The notes under the pieces: generated by a model
Databases searched by the model: none
What the model saw: the letters and a program-made list of their open reading frames with translations, nothing else
Told to the model about the DNA's origin: nothing
NCBI GenBank assembly: GCA_905178155.1
Contig: CAJINV010000011.1
Coordinates: 1,509,216-1,573,215 of the forward strand
Reading direction: 5' to 3'
DNA length: 64,000 bases
DNA from: Amoebophrya sp. A120
Taxonomy: Eukaryota; Sar; Dinophyceae; Syndiniales; Amoebophryaceae
Translations under genes and position numbers: made by a program
In this document: in pieces, positions 10,783 to 22,700 of the stretch
Numbering within the stretch: position 1 is the first letter of the stretch
Layout: each line of letters opens with the position of its first letter

Positions 10783-13700
10783 ATGTCATCCTTCACAGCC
10801 ATCAACGGAACGATGATGGCAGTGGCTGCCTTTATTTTGTTTTTGGCAGCAGCTGGTGGTGTCTTCACTTGTGATGTTGTGATGGGCTCTAGTCCACCAG
10901 CACCTTTGCCAGTTGGACCAGTTGGACCACGTCGAGCATCCGCTCTTGCGAAAGGCAAGGCACCAGCCCCGGAAGGACAATCATCCAGGGGTCGTGGTTC
11001 TTTCTTGCTGCCGCGACCAATACCGCGACCAATATCCAAGAAAAGAAGAGGACCATCTTCACATGAGTCACTATCTTCACTGGATACAACCATATATTAT
11101 TCGCAGGAATAAGATTGTGACATAAATGAACAAATCATGGGGTGGTCGTAAGGTTCTTTGTGTAGAAGTGGTAGTGCTGCTGTCGTCATTCGAGGATACA
11201 TCATTGTCGTCGTGTAGTAGCTCCTTCTCCAGGTGGACAAGGAATTTTTGTTATGTCCGCGGAGATACAAGTGCCACGACCTGTTGCTATTGTTAAGTAT
11301 TTGATTCTTGTGATCAGGTCGTGGGAGATTGATGTTGCGCGGACCGCGGGCTCTGATCAGGATATACATAGTGGTCGCATGACAGGAGAACAACTTATCT
11401 GGTACTACAACATGTCGTTCGACATCAAATTTCCCATGCCAATGAAGTTGCAGTTGGTAGATCTAGATAGTGCTCCTTGTTTAGTGGTGATTTTTTCATT
11501 TTGTTCCATAGCCACGGCCAGAGCCAGACCAGTTTGAGCACCCGACCCCCGGGGCTGCAGGACCCTCGTGGTCCGCCGTTGTTTCGGAGCCTCCGGATCA
11601 CAGACAGATGACCACCAGCCCCGGAACTGCCGGAGTAGTACAGGACGAGACAGTGCACACACCGATGACTACCAGCACCGGAACTGCCGGAGCGCAGGAC
11701 GAGACAGATGGTACTAGAGGAGGTACTAGCAGAACCGGAGCCCCCCAGACAGCACAGACACAGTCACAGCTCGCCTTCGACGTCGGCGAGTCTTCGCAAG
11801 CGACGCTAGGCGAGCAGCGCAACCAAGCCTTCGCACGCCTGAGCGAGTCTGCGCGAAGGAGAATACAGCGTTATCGCGCTTGGCAAGGCGAAAGAAGAAG
11901 AGGACAGCAAGAACAGCGCGCAGAGCTGCAGCTGAGCCGTCTGGCGCAGGATAGTGGTGCTTCAGCGGCGTTGCGCGCTCGCTCGTCTGCGGGGGTTCAT
12001 CTTCCCGGAGGCACTAGTACCTCCACCGAGGTTCTTGTCCCCGAAGCCCAGACACACGACGAGGACCCCGGGCACAGGCTACAGGAGCGTCAGCGAGCTC
12101 CGCAAGCGGATGAAGGACTTCGAGAAGAATGGACAGAACTAGTACACCACCAGCAAGGCAGCCACTGCGAAAATCTATTGACGGAATTGCTTCATGAAAA
12201 AAGTATGCAAGAACTGGGGGTTGCAGCAGCCGTCCGAACCGTTCAAAGATTTTTTATCAAATGCAAATATGTTGTATGTAGTGAGGTCACCGAACGGTTC
12301 TAACCAGGGAGTTTTTTTGACAGCTACCCTGAAAAACGACCGGCAGTTTTCAAGCGGCCGGAAGCGTTTTTGCACATAAAAAATTTGCACTTATCAAGCG
12401 GCCGGGGCTTTGAAGTCAAACAAGCCCGGTGGAAAACTATCGACTCGCACTTGATAAAACGACGCAGGGGAGCCGGCAAAAGGGGCGCCCTTCTGAGGCG
12501 CCCACCGCCTTGGTTTCTGGCGATTTGGGGCGCCCAAAAAGGGGCGCGCAAAGAACGCGCTCAAAATCAGAACAGCGAAACAGCATGGCACGGCCGCGAT
12601 TTCGGAGCACTTTAGGCGGCCGCGAAAGCGGCCGCCTTTTCGCCGGTTTCAGAGCCTGGGAAGCTTTGCAAAAAGCGCCGGCGTGAAAAATAAAAACGCG
12701 AAAAAGAAAAAGCGCCCCAGACGCGCAAAGCCAATCCGCATGCTATGGGCCCGATCTTTCTTCGCTTTTTGGGCGCCCCCCGTAGCACCCGGATCGGCCC
12801 CATAGCATGGGGGCTGGCTTTCGGAAAGGAATTTCGGGAATTCGCCAAAATTTGTGACGTTTCTCAAGTGACCGCCATACCGTGCGGCATAACGTTACTC
12901 ACGGTGGTATGGCGAGCCCAAAAAAAGCAAAGCCGCGGCCAAGTTGGCGGTCGGCAAAAAAACGCCCACGACCTCACTACCCCCGCCCCGGCGGCTATAT
13001 TTCGTAAGTTGTATGGGTCTGGAAGGACGCAACTTGTGATGCTGATTTTGGATTCTACAGAAATTTGTATTGCGTGAGCAGCAACAGGAGTCCAGTGCAT
13101 GGTATGCGGAGGGGGCGGCATTTCTCATGCGGTATATCTATGCATCAGGAAGTACTCCTAAAATCTGTGATGCGAGGGCATACATCACAGACATCATTGG
13201 TCATGCAAAATGTGCATGACAAGTCTTGCAGCCTTCCAGACCCAGACAGATTTGCTATTGATAAGATTCGAAGAGCAGCAAGAAGTGGCATTCGAAGAAG
13301 CCCTCCGAGCCGTTCAACGGTTCGAAGAGCAGCGCTTTTTGTATGGGGGTGTCAGGATGGAAATCGACAAAGTGGAAATGGTTTGTCGTGCATATGAAAA
13401 CCGATCCCAGTTGGGCCCCCAATTACTAAGCGCCGGCGCATGACAAAAAAATTTAGCTGCAGTGAAATCCAACCTGTGATGCTGTTTCGGGCAAAGCAGG
13501 GTACACCTGTCATGCCCCTTCGCAGCTCTATCTCTCCCCGAATCAGGCTCCAGCTCGGTCTCACTTGGCATCCTTGCAAGACAGGCACTTTGTGCCTCGC
13601 ATTTTATGCATCACATAATTATTTCAACTTTGTTGATTTCGGTCCTGACGCTTCCATATTTTGGCGCCGGATTATAGTAATTATATCTCGGGCTTGCGCG

Positions 13701-16700
13701 ATCGCTCATCCCCCGCGGCTTCCGGCACCAGCGACCGTCTGAAAGCTGCGCAAGAGTTTCTACATGAAGCAGAGACACATCTGCAGCAGGCTGAAGCTGC
13801 CGGAGCACAGCTGGCACACGACCGGCGGAAAGCTGCGCAAGAGTTTCTACATGAAGCAGTGACACATCTGCAGCAGGCTGAAGCTGCCGGAGCACAGCTG
13901 GCACACGACTGGCAGAACGATGCGCAAGAGTTTCTACATGAAGCAGAGACACCTCTGCAGCAGGCTGAAGCTGCCGGAGCACAGCTGGCACACGACTGGC
14001 AGAACGATGCCCAAGAACTTACACACGTAGCAGAGGCATGTCTGCAGCGGGCTCAACATATCACATCAAGAAGAGCACATATCGATTTGGGTCGGGAAGG
14101 AGGTTGTCATCATGCTATTTTGTGAAAGCTACTTGAAGATGAACGCATGAGTGCAAATAACATCAAAATTATGCAGATGAGCCAAAAGCATGAGCAGCGC
14201 AAGTTTTTGAGCGGCTCCTTGTTCTTCGGTATATTATCCACCGCATAAAATACTTTATATACTTCGTTTATGCGAGGAAAATGAACACCGTAAGCACTTC
14301 TAGACTTTTTGGACACGACGACACAAGAGCATGATGTTGCGTCACAACCACGACATCGCACAGCAGTGTTGATGTCAGCTGCTGAGAACAAGCAAGCATC
14401 ACAAATGTTGCATTCTTCCAGGCCAGCCAGTCCGATATTTGCAATCCATACAGTTTCTGCAGCGAAATCTACTCGACCAAGAGCTGTACCAGATAAGAAT
14501 ACCCCCGCGCGAGGAACAGCCCCCGGAGGTGGAGGCTGCGTTGCAAACCCTGGGGTGCTTGCGCGATCGCATCGAGAGTACTGCTGGTCCAGACAGCAGC
14601 GCGGAAATTGAGTTGCTCCAAGGTGCTTAATTACTTTTGAGTATGTAATTGTCGAGATTAAGACAAAATACTTTGGCTGCATTATTATATGTAAAATCCC
14701 CGCAAAAATGGTAGTACGTGTTGTCAACGCGAGACTGTAAAGGTAAAATGTGGAGGGATTCTTCCAGTCCACCTCCGTCTTCGTTCTCTGATGGTGTTTC
14801 CGCGAAGTCGACTGGAGGAAGGAACTGTTCCTGCTCGGAAAATTTTATCTTGTTGACGAGCGTCGCTTTCCGCAACCCGAACAAGAACCCAATTGCGCAT
14901 GCAGCCGTAAAGGACTGCTTGGTCCAGTAAATCGGGTCCTGCATTTCTATCAGTTCCTCGAGCATTACTGGCGGAGGCTGGGTGTGTGCGAATAGTCCTT
15001 CTCGTTTCTTCCGCGTGACCAGCTGAGACAGATGAATTTTGTCTGCCGCCCCCAAGTTGCTGCCACCTGGGATCGCTTCTAAACGCGCGACGACAGACCA
15101 TAGATAGTCATCGGCCGTCGCGTAGAAGCTTCGCCCGACCTGATCGCCGACTAATGCCGTGAAAAACAGCGTTGCGTGCTGTCTGGTGATCGGCCATGGT
15201 TTTTTCAAGAAGGCGCACTCCTTGTGCTGCGAAGCCCGTGTGCAAAACTGGAAATAGCACTTCAGCCGAGACTCCTCTGTTGTTGCAGCAGGCCGTCGTG
15301 TCATTTCCTTATGCGCCGCCTGCATGCGTGGAAGGTCGTCAAGGAGTTTGAATACTTCGTCCTTCTGTTTTGTTCGTCGTTGTTTCTCCGGATCGTGTGC
15401 ATCGCGGTAAAGTTGGAGAATGCGCGGATGAGCTGCTACTTCAGAAAAGAACCCGGGCTTGAATTTGGCTGTTGGATCTTTCTCCGAAGGAATAATTCCT
15501 TGTGCCAGAAGTTCCGCGTCTCCGCAAGCTGCGATTGCTGCGGCAAAAACTTCTAGTTCTGTAACTTCCTGGTGCTGGGACTTGGCTGCTGGTGCCGCGG
15601 GGAGAACTGGCGCGGTACAAATCGGGTCGGAGCTTGATCTTTTTCTGGATGGCTGTGCGCGTGACTGCGGGACGATTCCGCACTGCCACTGTAAACTTGC
15701 AGTATCGTTTTCGGCCGATGCTATCGAGAGTACTGCTGGTCCAGACAGCATCGCGGAAATTGAGTTGCTCCAAGGTGTTTTGCGGGTCTTCATGGAGCAA
15801 GAAGACCGCGCGCAGCGTCTTCGACGTTTTTCAGGGCTCGCCGAAGGAGCTTCTGCCGCCGCAGTTGTAGAGGATCAGCAACAAGGACAGCAATTTTTGC
15901 AATCGTCCGTCGGGCATGATACAACTGATACTGGTACGGCGGTATTTTTGCACCAACAACGACAAGAACCTCGTCAGGAAGTGTGGACACAGTCCTCCTT
16001 GTTTTCGTTGCCAGAGGCGGAAGTCGAAGTCGATGATCTTGAAGAGCAGGACGAGCCTTGTTCTTACAGGAAGTGCTTTACCTTTGCCAGTGATGAAGAT
16101 AATGAAGACGGTGAATTAGTGCTATGAGAGTGCACAAGTCGTCCCTCTCCCCCTCATCAGTTGTATGGCACGAACAGCTGCATCTGCAAAAACATCACAG
16201 GTGTCTCCAACACAAGTGGAGTCTGTTTTTTATCATGACAAGTATTACTTCACGTCGCGCCGATTGTAGTTCGTTGTGGTTGTCAAGTTTCCGGTTCGGT
16301 GAATTAATTTGTTTGCCCGGCCGCAAACAGTGCCACAAGGCGGCAACTGGATTTGGGTTGACTTAGCGTGAGAAATCATGATGCATTCAGGGACATGATC
16401 GGGGCGCGTTCCGTTTAGTGCCTTGTTGTGCAGCAGCACCCCATGGACCCGCCCGCACGACCCCTGGGCAGCACAGGCTTTACTCTAGCGCAGCCGCTGC
16501 CGCAGTCTGTTACGCATGACAAATGGAGGGGACGAGGAGGGGACGAGTGCTGCTCTACTTTCATATGAGGATGAAGACTGTCTGACCAGCATCCCCATTC
16601 CGGCCTTTGCCCGTCACCAGGTCGAAGAACAGCACCAGCCGTGCGATCAGACGAGGTCGTCCTCGTCCTGTCCACCCGAAGCTCCAACTCTGCTGCATGC

Positions 16701-19700
16701 CAAAACATCAACTCCAGGTCGTTGCAGTAGGTGTTCTCATCTATCTTCCCGAAATGTTTATTCGAGCACCCGGCGGGAAGCTTTCAGGGTCTTCTGCCAG
16801 TGCGTCCACCATCACCGCGGAAGCGGTGCCAGCGGTGAGTGATTGGGGCGGTGGGTGCGAGAATGAGGCTCGTTTGAAGAGTTCCAAGGGGTCTCGAGGG
16901 GCCTGCGTACCAAGCCCGCACGAGCCGGCTTGCGGCCTTTTTTGGGTCGCGAGTACGCAGGGCCCGGGGCCGCGAAAAAGATGCCCGCCTGCGCCTGTTG
17001 GGCGTGCTGTGAGTGCCCGTGGGTCGCGTCGATCTGCGCAGTGGGGGGGCCACTTTAGTCTATGTCTAGGCTCGTCGGGGTGTTGGCGTGCCTGTTGGTT
17101 CCTCTAGAGCGACGCCTGGGCCGCGTGCAAAAACCCACCAGGGGAGGCAACAGCACTCCTACGCAGGCGCGACCATAAAAACTGCAGCGCCTGCGTTGGC
17201 GCAAAAAAAAAAGGGCAAATCCCGACGGTATGCTGCGAATTTCTTTAGGGATAAGAACAGCGCTGAAGATCACCTATTTCATCTCTATACAGCGGCGAGG
17301 CTACATGGAGCGATGGTGGTGCTGGTTCCGGTTCGGGAGGCCGCGATCTTGGCCTAGCTCCCCGCGGACCCGCTTGTTGGTTTTTTGCTTTCCGCCCTCG
17401 TGGAGCTGTAGCTCGGCCTCGTCGCCAAGCAGTTCGCCCGCCTTTGCCACTGCTTTCGGCCCGGCAAGCTTTACTAGATTTATACACAGGCGCTCCACTG
17501 CTTGCTTCTGTGTCATTCGCGGAGGCCGTTTTTTAGTTTTCTCCCGCTCGAACATGTTCGCGAACCCGTAGCTGCTCTCGTTTTCATCTTCTTCTCTGCC
17601 TGCTGGAACACCGGCGCCAAGACCTCTTTCGCCGCGGAGCGAGTCGTAATTCCCAAAGAGGTCTACCCTGCAATCCTTTTTGAACTGCTCGGCGCGGGCC
17701 CCGAATCCACTGGCGATGGCTTTAAGCTGAAAGGCGCCCGCGTCAGTGCCCGCATTTGCTTCTCGCGCTGTTGTCTTTTCCTTCTGCGTGTTTACTTTCG
17801 GTGGGATCGCAGCCGCAAAAGGCGCGCCCACTCTGGCTTCGACGCTAGAGCTACTGCTGCTAGTGCTGCCGGTCGCGGAGCCCGCTTCCTCAGGTGCTGG
17901 CCTTGCTCGTGATTCCAAGTTCCGTGTCTCGCGACTATTTGCATTCCGAAACGACATCGCAATGGAAGATGACGAAGAGGAGGATGACGGCTGGGCCCGA
18001 TGTCTTTCTCCGATTTCATCGGGTGCTGGCACTGGGAGTGGGCGGGGCGATCTCATCTCCTTCCATAATTCACCACCTTTATTTGCTGAAATTCGAGCTG
18101 CGAACCTGCCTGTTGAACCACGTGGGGCCCGTTTCGACCGGGTGGTGCTGCACACTGCTGCAGCTCACCAGGCTGCTTGTTTTGATGCGCCAAATCCTCT
18201 CCGCACGAAGCTACCTCTCGAGTCGCCGCGTCCGCGTTATGCATCACAAAATGCTGCACTAGAAGTGGAATCCAGAATGCAATTTTTTTCAGAAGCAACA
18301 AGCTCGAGCTGTTTCCTTATAAATATATTTGTCATGCAAAATCGAGCAGCCGTGCGATCAGACGAGTTCGTCCTCGTCCTGTCCACCCGAAGATCTGCTG
18401 GAGGCCCACGCAAGGACGATGCCCTGCACCACGCCGGCGAGGATCCTGACTCCTCCGCTAAGTATTATCCTGTGTAAGAACGTCCCCACCCCATAGTCAA
18501 GATGGGGAATCTGGATCTGCTACACAAATCCATTAGTTTTGGCTGTCGAGCATGACAGGTTCCGGCTCGTAGTGTAATCCTGTTTAGCTAGTAGTGCAAC
18601 CGCATGACAAATTGACTATCTCATCCTGGTTCTAGCATGACAAACTCCCAGACAGCATTAGAAAATGACGCTCATGGGGCTGCGCATGAGAGACATTTTA
18701 GGCTTGCGGATTTGCACGACAGCCATGGGGTGGGGACGTTTTTACATATGATATTCGCCGCAGTGCCAAGAGGACGTTCTGTCTCGTGAGGCTGAGGTTG
18801 ATGTGGGCATGACCATGACGGACAATATTCATGTTGATAAAGTGCTGGGCCCGCTTATTCTTGCCGAGCTGGCCAACTACAGGCAGCGCAGGATCATGCG
18901 GCAGGTGGTCCAGGACCAAGGGTTTGGTCATGGTGCCGGCCAGACCCAGACGAACTACATCAAGGGACGCCAGCTGATGGAAAATAAAACGGAGCCGGGC
19001 ACCAGTGGGGATGATGTTAACGTCGCTTGTTCCACGACGACCACCACGGCGACTGCATACAGCCCCCCCTCCTCTCCCTCGCCTCCTTACATCGTGGCGG
19101 GCCAACAGTTACTATGAATTGCAAAAGTATCGCACTCGTATAAATGCATTACAAATTTCCTCAGCATGAAAAATAAAATTTGTAGTGCTGATTTACCCTA
19201 AAAAAAAATGTATTCATTGCATGATTGCAATACGAGTACGATACTTTTGCACACGATAGTTACTCGATGCCGCGATGTGGTCTCCTAGCGCCAGCCGTGC
19301 TGGTTCAGCCAGTGTATAACCTGCTCAGATGTTGCAACCTCAAGCGTTACAATAGAAATGGAAATTTGTGATGCAAAAAGTGAATAATTGAATGTCTAGT
19401 CTGCTGTCACGAGATTGCGCATGAGAAGTTTTTACAAAGCTCCAAACCCCATGAGAATCTGGCAAAATTTGTATTGCGAAAAGCGCAAAGCTCTGCATGT
19501 TCCACCTCATGCTCTCTATGCAAGACAAATCCCAGAATCTATATGTAACGTTTGAGCAGATTGTAACATCTGAGCAAGCCATACAGTGGTTTTCGTGCTT
19601 CTAGTGTGCGAGCTGTAGTACCCGCCTCCCGGTCAACATTTCTAGGTGTAGAGGAGGACATATGAAAGCCTCAGAATGGAAATTCTCAAAGTGGAAATAA

Positions 19701-22700
19701 TTTGTGATGCATGAAATGCGACACCAAAAAGACTGTATTGCAGAGGACGCAATGGAGGCCGACTATTGTGCTTCTACGGGTTCAGAATTGGGCTGCTGAT
19801 TAGCACGAGAGAAGGGCACACCTTTGCCCTAACTAGCATGACAGACATGTTTTGAGTGCCCGGGAAATTTGTCATGCGCGGCCGATTAGAAATGGCACTT
19901 CAACTGGAATTGTTTTTTTGCATTACAAATCATTTCCACGTTGAGGATTTCCATTCTGAGGCTGTCATAGGACACAGCTTTTGCTGCTGCCACCAGTTCT
20001 TCGAGCGGCAAAAGTGGCAGAATGATGTGGACGTGCGCGCGCGTGCCCCTGAATGACCTCCAAAAGAAGCCGGAGGCCGAGCCCAGCTCGACGTCTCCTG
20101 GCACTACCAAAGGGGCAACAACAACTGCTTGCGGGAGAAGAAAAGAAGATGGCTATAATTTTACGGAGGGGGTTGTTCTTCTTGCGCCGCAGCCGGGTCT
20201 ACCTTGTTTCTCCTTCAGTACCTCACCGCCAACGCTGGTGGACGTGGAGGGGTTCGAAACCCCAGACGCGGATGCTGATTGTGATTTCCCTGCCCGGACC
20301 TCAAGTACGAACAGCATGATGACAGTCCAACAAGATAATGTGCACAATGTACTCATCACGGACACGGAACAAATGAACGAAGACAACATCGTCCCTGCCG
20401 ACGTCGAGCAACTGATGTCCGAGATTATCGACATGCTGAAGCACATGAGCGATTTCGAAATGGAGCACCGGCTTTCCGACGCCGAAGCACAGGTTGCCTT
20501 GCAGATCATCGACGAACGTTTGGCGTTGAGTACGGATAGGGATATCGTGCGAGCCACTGCGCTGTTGCGCAACAAGTGCAAGAAAAGCAAGCGGAACTTC
20601 TTGTGCGAGGACGATGCAAGAACTTGTAGTGCATCAACATCAGAGGCAGTGAGGCTGGAGGACGCCACGCGTCAGTGGCAGCAGAAGCTGCGCGGCCTCA
20701 TTATGTTTATGACCACGAAGACCGATATGGAAGCGTCCGGATTGATGAAATCGACAAAGTTGAAATAATTTCTCATGCATAAATTGCAAGGCATGAAGTT
20801 GCGCCTCTCTTGCAGGGATGGCAAGTGAGGCCGACTGTCAGCCTGTAGTTTGGGGTCTGCGAAATCAGAGCTGCTAAAGTAGCATGACAAAACACGCCCT
20901 CTGTCCCTAAACAGCATGACAAACTGGATTTAGGCGGTGCCGAAAGTATTCGTCATGCACCGCTTGGAAATTGAGCTTCCAACAAGTATCCATTTTATGC
21001 ATCACAAGTTACTTATTTCAGCTTTGTCGATTTCAATTCTGACACTCCCATAACCGAACGCAGTTCTTACCGAGTTCTTCAAGGAGGAGTCGAAAAATGC
21101 GCCAGAAGTATCCCGAGGAAAAACGTCCTCACCCCAGAGTTGTCATGCAAATCCGCATGCCAAAAAATAAAAATTTCTCATGCGGAGCCCCATGAGAACC
21201 ATTTTCTAGTCGTGTTTTGGAATTTGAATTTGTTATGCTAGAATCAGCATGATGTGCTAGATCTATGATGCTTCGGAACTAGCTAAACAGGACTAAACTA
21301 CGAGGGCAAACTTGTCATGCGAAACAGCCAAAGCTGGCTGATTTGTGTAGCAGATTTCCCATTTTGACTCTGGGGTGGGGACATTTTTACTCAGGATAAG
21401 AACTGCGCCAACTTCTGCGACCGCCAGCACAGCGACAGGCTCAGGCGGCGCTGCGTCTTCTTCCTCGACGTCGCAGATGGCTCAGGTACAGAGCACCTCC
21501 AAACCGCCCTTGAAGATGAGCCCGGTATTAAGCAGCATTTCGTCTCAGACTGTCGCGGCGAGGCCCTCCTGCAGCTCCCCAGCAACGGCAGCACAACCAA
21601 AGATTGGCCGGCCCACGAGGAACTTCCTGATCCCGCGGCAGTACAACTACACCAAAAAACTCCCCCCGGCGCAAGGAGAAGTTGTGTTTGCTGCACGGAA
21701 GGCGCATGCGCAAGCCGCGACGTTCTTACAACGATCACCACCAGGAGGGAACAAGCTGCAGAACTCGAGAAGCTACGCGTCTGCCATCCGTGGCCCCCAC
21801 TCGGGGGCCAGCAGCGCCACGAGTAGTACTACTGAACGACTTGCAACAGTGCACGAAAACGTGCCGCAAGATGATCATTCGCCGGAACAGCGGCCCCAAA
21901 CCCCGCAGCTGGAGCCGCGCTCCTCGTGTGATGTTTTCCAAAACTACTGTACTTCGTCGGCCGCCCACGAGGACCATGACGGTAGAAGTGGTGCGACGTC
22001 GTCGTCGTCGCGGCAGGAGGAGCCCGGGGGCTACACCGATGTCGTCTCTAAAGGCTCGCTGGGTCACCCGCATACCTGCTTATGCATTGCAAAACAACAA
22101 GTGTCGCACACGTCGCACTGGTATAAGTAAACAAACTGCTTGGGTGCAATTTATTTCACATCAATGCGAAGGAGAGGCGCTTATTGTATATTTCATTTAT
22201 AAATATGCTGATTAGAAGTGCAGCTGATCATAAAACCAAAGGCGGTGATGGTTCCGCAGTACTATCGCAGTTTTTTACTATATACAACTAGTACGACTAC
22301 GAGTGCGACACGACCACCTTTGAAGTGGATACTGGCAAGCTCCGTGTAAATACAACTGGACAAAAAAGGGCTGCAAGGACGGAAAAAACTGTAACCGCTG
22401 CCATTTGTGCTCCTGGAAAGACTTCTACGGAAAATTTGAAGGCAAGCACCGGCCTCGGTCCCGGTTCCGGTTCTCGGACCCCGATGCCTGTGGTTCCGGT
22501 TCCGCCTCCGCCGAACAAGCTTCGTCCCCTATTACAATGAAAAATGCCCCCACCCCACACTTGGCAGCATTTGTGTTGCAAATCTTTCCAACAGAAACAT
22601 TTCCCGTCTTGCATATCTCAGCATCACAAACTTTCCATGCTGAATAGGTCGAATTTGTGTTGCGAAGGGGCCCAACAGCAGCCGGATCTGTTACGCACAA

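Noticed and set aside
20250-20270. tRNA T-loop (GGTTCGAAACC)
   Set aside because: It is within an in-frame coding exon and no acceptor or anticodon stems can be drawn around it.
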